This document shows positions 17,469-25,135 of a stretch of 40,768 nt of DNA, one piece after another. Made by a program: the position numbers and the translations under genes. This stretch comes from an uncultured Bacteroidales bacterium (GTDB lineage Bacteria > Bacteroidota > Bacteroidia > Bacteroidales > Bacteroidaceae). The notes beneath the pieces were generated by a model that saw only the letters and a program-made list of their open reading frames with translations, made no database searches and was not told the origin of the DNA. The stretch spans positions 1 to 40,768 of the forward strand of contig CASFRV010000016.1 of assembly GCA_949297215.1 (NCBI GenBank), given 5' to 3'. Position 1 is the stretch's first letter; every line of letters begins with the position of its first letter.

Positions 17469-19508
17469 ATGGAGAAACATTTCAACCGTACCCTGGTGAC
17501 GGCAGCGCTCCCCTACGCCAACGGAGGCGTCCACATCGGCCATCTGGCGGGTGTCTACGTCCCGGCCGACATCTATGTGCGCTATCTTCGCCTGAAAAAG
17601 CAGGAAGTGCTCTTTGTCTGCGGCTCCGACGAGCACGGCGTGCCCATCACCATCCGTGCCCGCAAGGAAGGCTGCACGCCCCAGGACGTCGTGAACCGCT
17701 ATCACAGCCTCATCAAGTCGTCGTTCGAGCGTTTCGGCATCTCGTTCGACATTTACAGCCGCACCTCTTCGGACGTTCATGCCCAGACAGCGTCCGACTT
17801 CTTCCGCAAGCTCTACGACAAGGGCGAGTTTGTCGAGCAGGAAAGCGAGCAATATTACGACGAGGAGGCCGGCGTCTTTCTGGCCGACCGTTACATCACG
17901 GGCGAATGCCCCCACTGCCACGCCGAGGGCGCCTATGGTGACCAGTGCGAGAAGTGCGGCACGGCTCTTTCGCCCACGGAGCTCATCAACCCGCGCAGCG
18001 CCGTGAGCGGCTCCAAGCCCGTGCTGCGCAAGACGAAGCATTGGTATCTGCCGCTGGACAAGCATCAGCCCTGGCTCGAAGAGTGGATACTCAAAGAGCA
18101 CGCCGACTGGCGCTCCAACGTGACGGGGCAGTGTAAGAGCTGGTTCGACATGGGCCTCAAGCCCCGCGCCGTCAGCCGCGACCTCGACTGGGGCATACCC
18201 GTGCCCGTCGAGGGGGCCGAAGGCAAGGTGCTCTACGTATGGTTCGACGCCCCTATCGGCTACATCTCCAACACCAAGGAGCTGCTGCCCGACTCGTGGG
18301 AGAAATGGTGGAAGTCGGCCGACACGCGCCTCGTCCACTTCATCGGAAAGGACAACATCGTGTTCCACTGTATCGTCTTTCCAGCCATGCTTAAGGCCGA
18401 AGGCTCGTTCATCCTGCCCGACAACGTGCCCGCCAACGAGTTTCTCAATCTCGAAGACGACAAAATATCCACCTCGCGCAACTGGGCCGTCTGGCTCCAC
18501 GAATATCTCGACGAGTTTCCCGGCAAGCAAGACGTGCTGCGCTACGTGCTCACGGCCAATGCGCCCGAAACGAAAGACAACAACTTCACGTGGAAAGACT
18601 TTCAGGCGCGCAACAACAACGAACTGGTGGCTGTGTACGGAAACTTCGTGAACCGCGCGCTCGTGCTCACGCAGAAATATTACGACGGCGTCGTGCCCGC
18701 CTGCGGAGAGCTCACCGACTACGACCGCCAGACCATTGCGGAGTTTACCGACGTCAAGGTGCAGGTGGAGCAGCTGCTCGACCACTTCCGCTTCCGCGAC
18801 GCGCAGAAAGAGGCCATGAACCTGGCCCGCATCGGCAACAAATACCTGGCCGACAGCGAGCCGTGGAAGGTCGTCAAGACCGATCCCGAACGCGTCAAGA
18901 CAGTGCTCAATCTTTCGCTCCAGCTCGTGGCCAACCTGGCCATCGCCTTCGAGCCGTTCCTCCCCTTCAGCTCGGCCCGCCTGCGCTCGATGCTTGCCGT
19001 CGAGGAGCTGGGCTGGGACCGTCTGGGCGCCATCGACCTGCTGCCCGCCGGCCACCGGCTGGGCCGCCCCGAGCTGCTCTTCGAAAAGATCGAAGATGCA
19101 GCCGTCGAGGCGCAGGTGCAGAAGCTCCTCGACGCCAAGCGCGCCAACGAGGCCGCTGCGCGCAAGGCTGCCCCCGTGCGCCCCGTCGTGGCTTTCGAGG
19201 ACTTTGAGAAGCTCGACATCCGCGTCGGGACGGTGCTCTCCTGCGAGCGGGTGCCCAAGAGCGACAAACTGCTGCGCTTCGAAATTGCCGACGGACTGGA
19301 AAACCGCACCATCGTTTCGGGCATTGCCAAGCATTATAAGCCCGAAGAGCTCGTGGGACGCCAGGTGTGCTTCGTGGCCAACCTTGCCCCGCGCAAGCTA
19401 CGCGGCATCGAGAGCCAGGGCATGATTCTGAGCGCCGAGGCCCCCGACGGCACGCTGAGCGTCGTCCAGCCCGGCCGCGAGGTGGCCCCGGGCAGCGAGG
19501 TGAAATAG
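17469..19508 (+). CDS. metG: Methionyl-tRNA synthetase
   Basis: 679-residue class I synthetase charging tRNA-Met. HIGH motif at H22-I-G-H25; a zinc knuckle with C147, C150, C160, C163; the KMSKS loop reads K332-I-S-T-S, normal for this type. Anticodon-binding helical domain occupies about 390-560, and a C-terminal EMAP-II/Trbp111-like tRNA-binding domain begins near residue 577 ([12 protein letters not shown]), which mediates dimerisation. The start ATG at 17469 was chosen because the family begins with this [14 protein letters not shown] region; the same frame is open far upstream only as antisense of secDF. Confidence 0.98.
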   Translation: MEKHFNRTLVTAALPYANGGVHIGHLAGVYVPADIYVRYLRLKKQEVLFVCGSDEHGVPITIRARKEGCTPQDVVNRYHSLIKSSFERFGISFDIYSRTSSDVHAQTASDFFRKLYDKGEFVEQESEQYYDEEAGVFLADRYITGECPHCHAEGAYGDQCEKCGTALSPTELINPRSAVSGSKPVLRKTKHWYLPLDKHQPWLEEWILKEHADWRSNVTGQCKSWFDMGLKPRAVSRDLDWGIPVPVEGAEGKVLYVWFDAPIGYISNTKELLPDSWEKWWKSADTRLVHFIGKDNIVFHCIVFPAMLKAEGSFILPDNVPANEFLNLEDDKISTSRNWAVWLHEYLDEFPGKQDVLRYVLTANAPETKDNNFTWKDFQARNNNELVAVYGNFVNRALVLTQKYYDGVVPACGELTDYDRQTIAEFTDVKVQVEQLLDHFRFRDAQKEAMNLARIGNKYLADSEPWKVVKTDPERVKTVLNLSLQLVANLAIAFEPFLPFSSARLRSMLAVEELGWDRLGAIDLLPAGHRLGRPELLFEKIEDAAVEAQVQKLLDAKRANEAAARKAAPVRPVVAFEDFEKLDIRVGTVLSCERVPKSDKLLRFEIADGLENRTIVSGIAKHYKPEELVGRQVCFVANLAPRKLRGIESQGMILSAEAPDGTLSVVQPGREVAPGSEVK

Positions 19509-19544
19509 GCCTGCACCCGGCGCTCCTCCGCCGCACGGACACAC

Positions 19545-19600
19545 AAAACCCCGGCTCGGTACGTCTCCCCTCATCGGGAGGCTGCCGAGCCGGGGTTTTT
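19545..19600 (+). terminator. metG terminator, probably bidirectional
   Basis: Perfect 15-bp arms (19545-19559 and 19585-19599) with a smaller hairpin in the 25-nt loop, ending in a T5 run on the plus strand and, read on the minus strand, T4. It separates metG from the convergent DHHW gene. Confidence 0.9.
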
Positions 19601-19639
19601 GTGCGCCCATGCGGCGGACTGCCTATAAAGAACGACCAA

Positions 19640-21118
19640 TTACGCCTTCGGTACCGCCTGTCGAGCCACGGCCGAGCTGTCGGGCCGCCGGGCGGGAGCA
19701 GGGTGCTTCGGCAGGCTGTCGGCCGGCGCAGTGGGAGAGGCGGGGCGTTTCAGGCTGTCGGCCGCATGGGGGCCGCCGGGCAGGGGCGGGGGCGGCACGA
19801 TGGTGCCGTCCTGCGTGAGGAAGCGCATGCAGTTGCGGTTCATGGCTCCCGAATAGGCATTGAAGATGTTGCAGGCAAAAAGCACGTCGGTGATGTGGTT
19901 GTCGCGCACGTAGGCCTTCACGTTCTTCTTGAAATAGCGGAAATCCACCACGTGTACCTCTTCAAAGGAGAAGAAGAGATAGCCCGGCAAGGCGTTGCCG
20001 AAGCTGTCCTTGATGATTAAGACGCGACGGCCGTTCGCGGTGCCCGTCTTCACGACGGTGAGCTTGGCGTCGCTGCCCATGAAGGTGCTGTAAGCCCCGC
20101 CGTTACCGTCGCGGTAGTGGTAGAAGAAGGGGCCCCGTGCGGGCTTGCTCACGCCCGTCACGCGGTAGTGCTCGTCGATGGTGTAGTTCTGATAGGTCGT
20201 GGTGTAGTTGATGCCGCGGGGCGTGTAGTAAACAAAATCCTCGGGCGCCTCCTTCACGGAGATGTCCTTCGAATAGCCATACATGCTGCCCACGAAGCGG
20301 CGCACCACGTGGCGGTCGTAGCTTTTCAGGTCGCGGAAGGGCACGCCCGCCGTGCGGGCAAAGGCCTGCGCGGCATAGTAGGCCCCCAGCGGCGCCCAGT
20401 GGTGGTCGGTGCGCAGGTAGATGTCCTCATCGGCGTGGGCGGCCAGGGCCGAGTAGGCGTCGACGGGCTTCACGCCCTCGTCGAGCTGTGCGTAGATGTT
20501 GCGGATGACGGGCAGCTGCGGCCGCGTGGCCGAACGGGCCTTGTCGGGACAGTAAAACTCGGAGGCGATGGGTATGGCCATGCAATAGACCGTCACGCCG
20601 CTGCCCAGCGCCCGCCCGTAGGCGTTGGCCAGGCGGGCATACGAGCCGCCTCCCTTGGCGCCGCCGCCAAAGGCCATGAGCGCCCTCACCTTCTTTCCCT
20701 CGCCCACCACGATGATGCCCGCGTTGGCTATCTTGGCGTTCTCGTCGGCCGTCACGTTGTTCACATATTCGCCCATCTCTCCGCCGGCGGGCTCGGCGAT
20801 GGTGTCGGCGGCGGCCGCGGGAGCGTCGGAGGCATGGAAGCGCACCGTCTCTTCGCCGGGCAGCGTGAAGGCCATGAGGCCCTTCACCTTCATACTCAGG
20901 GCCATAAACACGTCGCGATAGGGCTCGCTGTCGCTGAACCACGACGACACTTCGGCCGTGAAACTGCCGTTCTTCAGGCTGTCGGCCGTGAAGGGGGGAA
21001 ACTTCTTCAGCTCTCGCTTTTCCAGCTCCGAATAGGTGCTGCGCGGCAGCGTGTCGAACACCACGGTAAAGGCCACAAACACGGCCACGATGAGCGTTAC
21101 GTATATTTTCTTGTCCAT
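19640..21118 (-). CDS. DHHW-family protein, AlgJ/AlgX-like O-acylation partner
   Basis: 492 residues with an N-terminal membrane anchor (about residues 5-21) and an extracytoplasmic SGNH-hydrolase-like domain. The namesake motif is in RTDHHWAPLGAYYA, and IKDSFGNALPGY carries the catalytic-type Ser block. Such proteins pair with MBOAT acyltransferases to O-acetylate surface polysaccharide. Start at 21118 places the anchor at the N-terminus; the frame open to 21337 overlaps the upstream gene. The last ~60 residues are Pro/Ala/Ser-rich with the repeated word DSL, unlike typical family members. Gap to the upstream AlgI-like gene is 17 nt. Confidence 0.88.
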   Translation of the reverse strand: MDKKIYVTLIVAVFVAFTVVFDTLPRSTYSELEKRELKKFPPFTADSLKNGSFTAEVSSWFSDSEPYRDVFMALSMKVKGLMAFTLPGEETVRFHASDAPAAAADTIAEPAGGEMGEYVNNVTADENAKIANAGIIVVGEGKKVRALMAFGGGAKGGGSYARLANAYGRALGSGVTVYCMAIPIASEFYCPDKARSATRPQLPVIRNIYAQLDEGVKPVDAYSALAAHADEDIYLRTDHHWAPLGAYYAAQAFARTAGVPFRDLKSYDRHVVRRFVGSMYGYSKDISVKEAPEDFVYYTPRGINYTTTYQNYTIDEHYRVTGVSKPARGPFFYHYRDGNGGAYSTFMGSDAKLTVVKTGTANGRRVLIIKDSFGNALPGYLFFSFEEVHVVDFRYFKKNVKAYVRDNHITDVLFACNIFNAYSGAMNRNCMRFLTQDGTIVPPPPLPGGPHAADSLKRPASPTAPADSLPKHPAPARRPDSSAVARQAVPKA

Positions 21119-21135
21119 AAAAACAGGCCTGCGCC

Positions 21136-22569
21136 TCAAAAACGTGTGTAGATAAAGGCATTGTTCGTGGCACCCACGAGCAGGGCCACGCTCAGCACGA
21201 GCAGCGCCAGGCTCAGCGTGAGCCGCGCCGTGAGCTCCACCCCGCGCAACGCCACCGCATGGCCCGACAGCACGCGGGCCGTGAGCGCCGACACCCCGCG
21301 CCTCACGGGCATGCTGAACACGACGGCGGCCACCCACAGCCAGAAGTGGTCGGTGAGCGCGCTCACCGCCACAAAGTCGTAGCCCGCCACGGCTCCGCCC
21401 GCAAAGGCATGGAAGAAGCGGAGCATCGCGCCGAAGTCCTCAAAATAGAAGATGCCCCAGCCCACCACCACGGCCGCCAGGCTGTACACGTGGAGCACGA
21501 CGGCGGGAATGCGGTCTTTGACGCGCAGCAAGGTGTACTTTTCGGCCATCACGATCAGGCCGAAATAGAGACCCCACGTGACGAAGTTCCAGCTCGCCCC
21601 GTGCCACAGGCCCGTGAGGAACCACACCACCAGGATGTTCACGGCCTGGTGGCGTCGGTTGCCGCCCATGGGTATGTACACGTAGTCGCGGAAAAAGCTA
21701 CCCAACGAAATGTGCCAGCGCCGCCAGAAGTCGGTGATCGACGAGCAGCAATAGGGATGGTCGAAGTTCTCTTTGAAATGGAAGCCCAGGCAGCGCGCCA
21801 TGCCGATGGCCATGTCGGAATAGCCCGAGAAGTCGAAATAAATTTGAAACGTGAAAGCCACGATGCCCACCCACGCTCCGGCCGTCGTCAGCGAGTCGAA
21901 TCCCACGACGAGAAACTGGTCGACTATCTCCGACATCTGGTTGGCCACGATGACCTTCTTGCCCAACCCTATGAGGAAGCGGAAGGCGCCGTCGGCAAAG
22001 TCGGCGGCCGAGACGTGGCGCCGTTCGAGCTCGCGGGCCACCGTGCCGTAGCGCACGATGGGGCCGGCGATGAGCTGCGGAAACATGGAGATGTAGAGCA
22101 GCAGGTCGGAAAACTTGCGCTGCACGGGTTCCTCGCGCCGGTACACGTCGACCAGGTACGACAGCGCCTGGAACGTATAGAAACTGATGCCGATGGGCAG
22201 GGCTATCGACGGCACCTCCACTGCAACGCCCAGTCCCAGCAGCGTCGAGGCAAGGAAGCCCAGGTATTTAAAGGTGGCGAGCACCGCCAGGTTGCACACC
22301 ACGCCCGCCACGAGCACCGCCCGTCGACCCCGCCGCCGGCGCGCAATGAGCAGGCCCACCACATAGTTGAGCAGCACGCTGGCCACCATGAGCAACACGT
22401 AGACGGGTTCGCCCCAAGCGTAGAACACGAGCGAAAACACCACGAGCACCATGTTCTTGGCGGCGTTGCCCCCGTCCCGCCTCAGGCGGTCGAAGCCCGC
22501 GCCCACCATGTAGCACACGAAAAACGCGGGGAGGAACACAAAGAGGAAAAACAAATCAGAGAAAACCAT
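21136..22569 (-). CDS. MBOAT-family O-acyltransferase, AlgI/DltB-like
   Basis: 477-residue polytopic membrane protein of the MBOAT family, about 10-12 membrane segments. Family landmarks: PIGISFYTFQALSYLVDVYR, FPQLIAGPIVRY, FDFSGYSDMAIGMARCLGF, DFWRRWHISLGSFFRDYVYIPMGG, and the catalytic His in TGLWHGASWNF. It is predicted to move acyl groups across the inner membrane onto an exopolysaccharide or teichoic-like polymer, with the DHHW protein as extracytoplasmic partner. No polysaccharide biosynthesis locus is adjacent, so the substrate is unknown. Confidence 0.94.
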   Translation of the reverse strand: MVFSDLFFLFVFLPAFFVCYMVGAGFDRLRRDGGNAAKNMVLVVFSLVFYAWGEPVYVLLMVASVLLNYVVGLLIARRRRGRRAVLVAGVVCNLAVLATFKYLGFLASTLLGLGVAVEVPSIALPIGISFYTFQALSYLVDVYRREEPVQRKFSDLLLYISMFPQLIAGPIVRYGTVARELERRHVSAADFADGAFRFLIGLGKKVIVANQMSEIVDQFLVVGFDSLTTAGAWVGIVAFTFQIYFDFSGYSDMAIGMARCLGFHFKENFDHPYCCSSITDFWRRWHISLGSFFRDYVYIPMGGNRRHQAVNILVVWFLTGLWHGASWNFVTWGLYFGLIVMAEKYTLLRVKDRIPAVVLHVYSLAAVVVGWGIFYFEDFGAMLRFFHAFAGGAVAGYDFVAVSALTDHFWLWVAAVVFSMPVRRGVSALTARVLSGHAVALRGVELTARLTLSLALLVLSVALLVGATNNAFIYTRF

Positions 22570-22626
22570 CTGCTGTCTTTATTAATAGGAAGGCAGCCGT
22601 CGACAGAGCAGCCGCAAACAGGGCTG

Positions 22627-22634
22627 CAAATGTA
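22627..22634 (-). promoter_or_regulatory. -7 box for AlgI-DHHW operon
   Basis: Minus strand TACATTTG, 57 nt before the AlgI-like start. A second match, TATGTTTG, lies at 22663-22670 and could be an alternative start. Confidence 0.5.
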
Positions 22635-22792
22635 CCATAATATTTCCTAATAAAGCGTTCTGCAAACATAAATCATCCGCCCCGCGGCGGTTCAACGCGA
22701 ACCACATGAAACAACCAGGGTCGGACCAGCACGGCGGGGCGCCATTCCAGGCGTCCATCACCGGGCGGATAATCAGCGGGATGGGGGAATGT

Positions 22793-22838
22793 CGGGGCGG
22801 GGCTATGCCCCGAGCGGGTGAAACGCGATGAATCGCGT
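22793..22838. repeat. Two REP-like palindromes
   Basis: CGGGGC/GCCCCG arms around TAT at 22798-22812, then ACGCGAT/ATCGCGT at 22823-22838, the core of a 24-bp palindrome seen complete at 40693-40716. The surrounding 22680-22935 contains no gene I can support. Confidence 0.6.
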
Positions 22839-22935
22839 CTCTACGTGGCGGATTTCCCATGCGGCGGGAAGCGTGAGATGATTTCACGCGGTGGCGCTCT
22901 TCCGAGGGTAGGGCGACGGTACGCCGACAGCGAGG

Positions 22936-23265
22936 CTGTCGACCCCATAGGGGTCGCACTTTCTATAACCGCGGGTGAGCGAAGCCACCCACGGACAGGA
23001 ACCACACACCACTCCGACCCCATGGGGGTCGAACTTCATGCCGCGGTCGTGCGGACCGCGGCATGCCGGCAGGCAGACGTCGGCTGCTCCGCAATAACTC
23101 TGGGACGCTCGGCAGCCTCGCTGCTCCGCGGGTGTGCCTGCGGCCTACCCGCGGTAATCGACGTTGGACCCCCATGGGGTCCGCATATTCTTATGCTTCC
23201 TTTCCGCAGGTTCGCCTTTGGCTCACCCGCGGTTATAGAAAGTTCGCCCCCTATGGGGGCGCAGG
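22936..23265. repeat. Inverted-repeat module, copy 2
   Basis: Same architecture as 13306-13612: two arms in opposite orientation with GACCCCATGGGGTC-type palindromes and the CTATAACCGCGGGTGAGC core. 22958-22980 and 23221-23243 are exact reverse complements over 23 bp; the rest has diverged more than copy 1. A further partial core (GCGGGTGTGCCTGCGGCC) lies in the spacer near 23137. No coding potential. Confidence 0.8.
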
Positions 23266-23322
23266 CCTCGCGGTGTACCTTAGGCCGCGGCGGACCTACT
23301 ACCGCATGGGAAGCCCCTTCAC

Positions 23323-23702
23323 CTTGTCCGCAGCGCGGCTTTTTAACACGCAGAATCGATTATTTTCGAGCGCTCGTTCCGTCGCTCGCAAATACGCGAA
23401 AATCTGAAACACCTCATTTTCAGACACATCCTTGCGACGCCCCGCCGCAGGGACGCCCGGAAACACGAATTTCGCCACCATGTGTCACAAATCGCCCCGA
23501 ATTTTCCTCCGAAAACAGGCCTTGGATGTGAAATTCCATCCCTTGGATTGGCCGATCCATGGGATGGAGATGGATTTCCATGGGATGGATCGATGGTGCC
23601 GCCGCACGGACGCACAAAAAAACCCCTCGCATCAGCATTTCCAACGCTAAAACGCGGCCATCGGTCGCTGTCCGCTTTAACGCTGTGCCATATAGCGCAC
23701 AG
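23323..23702 (+). repeat. 380-bp dispersed intergenic element, copy 2
   Basis: Same ends and length as copy 1, same orientation, directly after an inverted-repeat module in both cases. The central palindrome is 23539-23572. Differences from copy 1 include a single-base indel at 23507 (TCCTCCG against TCCTCG) that shifts any frame crossing it. The right end lies about 140 bp before the candidate replication origin. Confidence 0.85.
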
Positions 23703-23720
23703 GGCTTCGCGTGTCCTCAT

Positions 23721-23739
23721 GGCGGGGCTATGCCCCGCC
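23721..23739. repeat. REP-like hairpin
   Basis: GGCGGGGC and GCCCCGCC, perfect 8-bp arms around TAT; a related hairpin with 6-bp arms is at 22798-22812. Confidence 0.6.
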
Positions 23740-23839
23740 GGCGGCCCTTCCATGAGAGGCTCCGCGGCCCGGTTGCGCCCTGCGTCGGGCAGCCGCCTCA
23801 GCGGCCCGGGCACCACCGGCAGGCGTTGCCCGGACGGCG

Positions 23840-24282
23840 TTTTCCACCGTCCACCGTTTTGCTCTAATAATATGATGCGTTTTTCTTTGTTTTAAAAGGG
23901 GAGAAAACTTATGTCTATGATGATAGACTGTGGAAAACGTGGAAAGGTTTTGGCGCAAAAATTTGGCCATTAAGTTTTCCACGTCGTGTCTCGGTTTTTC
24001 CACGCCGTTGTCCACAGCCGGCGGCGGTGTGTTGCGGCCTTATGTTCATGGCGGTTGCGGCGATGGCGGCCCGTTTTGTCAACAGGGCGTGGAAAACTTT
24101 TCGACGGCCCGAAAAAGTGGGTCGCGGGGTGTGGATTTCTGTGGAAAAAGGGTAGGGTGCAGCCGTGTATAACCCCGTTTTTCGGTGTATAACGGCGGGG
24201 CCCCCGCAGCGGCCCGGCGGCGTAGCTTATCCTCCACGCTTTTCACGGGGTTGTCCCCGGGTTTTCCACGTGTTTTTCCACA
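23840..24282. other. Candidate chromosomal replication origin (DnaA-box cluster)
   Basis: Against the DnaA-box consensus TTWTNCACA there are three exact nonamers (23929-23937 minus, 24140-24148 minus, 24274-24282 plus), eight with one mismatch (23840-23848, 23975-23983, 23996-24004, 24008-24016 and 24262-24270 plus; 24088-24096, 24164-24172 and 24184-24192 minus) and two with two mismatches (23938-23946 and 24130-24138 minus). An AT-rich stretch at 23863-23897 could be the unwinding element. There is no gene in the segment; the flanking genes are transcribed away from it. dnaA is not in the window. A plasmid-type origin is unlikely given the housekeeping context. Confidence 0.7.
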
Positions 24283-24375
24283 TGTCTTTGTGCCCCCTTG
24301 GGAGCCGGGCCGTTGGTTGGGGGAGGAAAACGAAGAGAGAGGGGACAACTTCTTTTCCGTTCCTCTCATTTGCAC

Positions 24376-24383
24376 TACCTTTG
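24376..24383 (+). promoter_or_regulatory. -7 box for RNA methyltransferase gene
   Basis: TACCTTTG inside the extended match TTGCACTACCTTTGC, identical to the core before ychF. The predicted transcript start (about 24388-24390) coincides with an in-frame ATG, favouring the next ATG at 24406, which is preceded by AAAGGAGAAAAAGG. Confidence 0.65.
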
Positions 24384-24405
24384 CCGCATGAAAGGAGAAA
24401 AAGGT

Positions 24406-24942
24406 ATGAGAAAACTGACAGTGGAAGAGCTCTGCCGCATGGATGTGCAGCAGTTTAAGGCGGCCCGCAAGGTGCCGCTCGTCGTGGTGCTCGACAACGT
24501 GCGCAGCCTTCACAACGTGGGCTCGGTGTTTCGCACGGCCGATGCGTTCCGCCTGCGCGGACTGTGCCTGTGTGGGGTGACGGGCTGCCCGCCCTCGGCC
24601 GAGATGCACAAGACGGCGCTGGGGGCCGAGGAGGCCGTGGACTGGCGCTATTTTGCCGACACGCTCGACGCCGTGCGCTGGCTCAAAGCCGAGGGCTACA
24701 CGGTGCTGGCCGTCGAGCAGGTGGAGGGAAGCCGCTCGCTGGCCGATGCCCCCTTTGAGCCGGGGCGGCCTTATGCCTTGGTGGTGGGCCACGAGGTGAT
24801 GGGCGTGCGCCAGGATGTGGTGGATGCCTGCGACGGCGCGGTGGAGATTCCGCAGTATGGCACGAAGCATTCGCTCAACGTCTCCGTCAGCGCGGGCATC
24901 GTGCTGTGGGAAGCGGTGAGGCAATTGACAATTGAGAATTGA
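24406..24942 (+). CDS. SpoU/TrmH-family RNA 2'-O-methyltransferase
   Basis: 178-residue SPOUT-fold methyltransferase acting on tRNA or rRNA ribose. Motif 1 is LDNVRSLHNVGSVFRTADAF, and motifs 2-3 are VVGHEVMGV and EIPQYGTKHSLNVSVSAGIVLWE, forming the knotted SAM site. No N-terminal L30e-like domain is present, as in the short TrmH/TrmL-like group; the exact target nucleotide is unknown. Start chosen at 24406 rather than 24388 from promoter position. The last five or six codons (QLTIEN) and the stop are made of AATTGACA-type repeat sequence, so the native C-terminus may have been replaced. Confidence 0.92.
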   Translation: MRKLTVEELCRMDVQQFKAARKVPLVVVLDNVRSLHNVGSVFRTADAFRLRGLCLCGVTGCPPSAEMHKTALGAEEAVDWRYFADTLDAVRWLKAEGYTVLAVEQVEGSRSLADAPFEPGRPYALVVGHEVMGVRQDVVDACDGAVEIPQYGTKHSLNVSVSAGIVLWEAVRQLTIEN

Positions 24943-25064
24943 CAATTGACAATTAGGCAAAGGAGAATTATCAAAGCCCCATGAATATTGTACTATCATT
25001 AATTGTCAATTGAAAAAAGTCCAATCCATAATTGTCAATTGTCCATTGTTAATTGTCAATTGAC
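24922..25064. repeat. AATTGACA/TGTCAATT repeat block, site 1
   Basis: Several copies of AATTGACA on the left (24922-24955) and TGTCAATT on the right (about 25000-25064) form an inverted arrangement between the convergent methyltransferase and M16 peptidase genes. The left end overlaps the last codons and stop codon of the methyltransferase gene. The same repeat type occurs at 34631-34805, also between convergent genes. Confidence 0.85.
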
Positions 25065-25066
25065 AC

Positions 25067-25115
25067 AAAAAACTCTCCCCCGCGGCATACACCGTGCCGT
25101 GGGGGAGAGATTTTT
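25067..25115. terminator. Bidirectional intrinsic terminator
   Basis: 14-bp stem (25073-25086 and 25096-25109, one G-U pair) with A6 before and T5 after, so it can end both the rightward methyltransferase transcript and the leftward M16 peptidase transcript. Confidence 0.9.
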
Positions 25116-25135
25116 GTGTAGAGGCCTTGTGCGGC

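Noticed and set aside
18462-18476. KISTS in place of KMSKS in MetRS as a possible defect
   Set aside because: This variant loop is usual in this type of MetRS; the surrounding sequence is fully conserved.
22680-22935. Possible gene remnant upstream of the second repeat module
   Set aside because: Only short frames with no recognisable domain; the palindromes explain most of the visible structure.
24922-25064. AATTGACA repeats considered as a CRISPR array
   Set aside because: Units are about 8-9 bp without uniform spacers and no cas genes are present.
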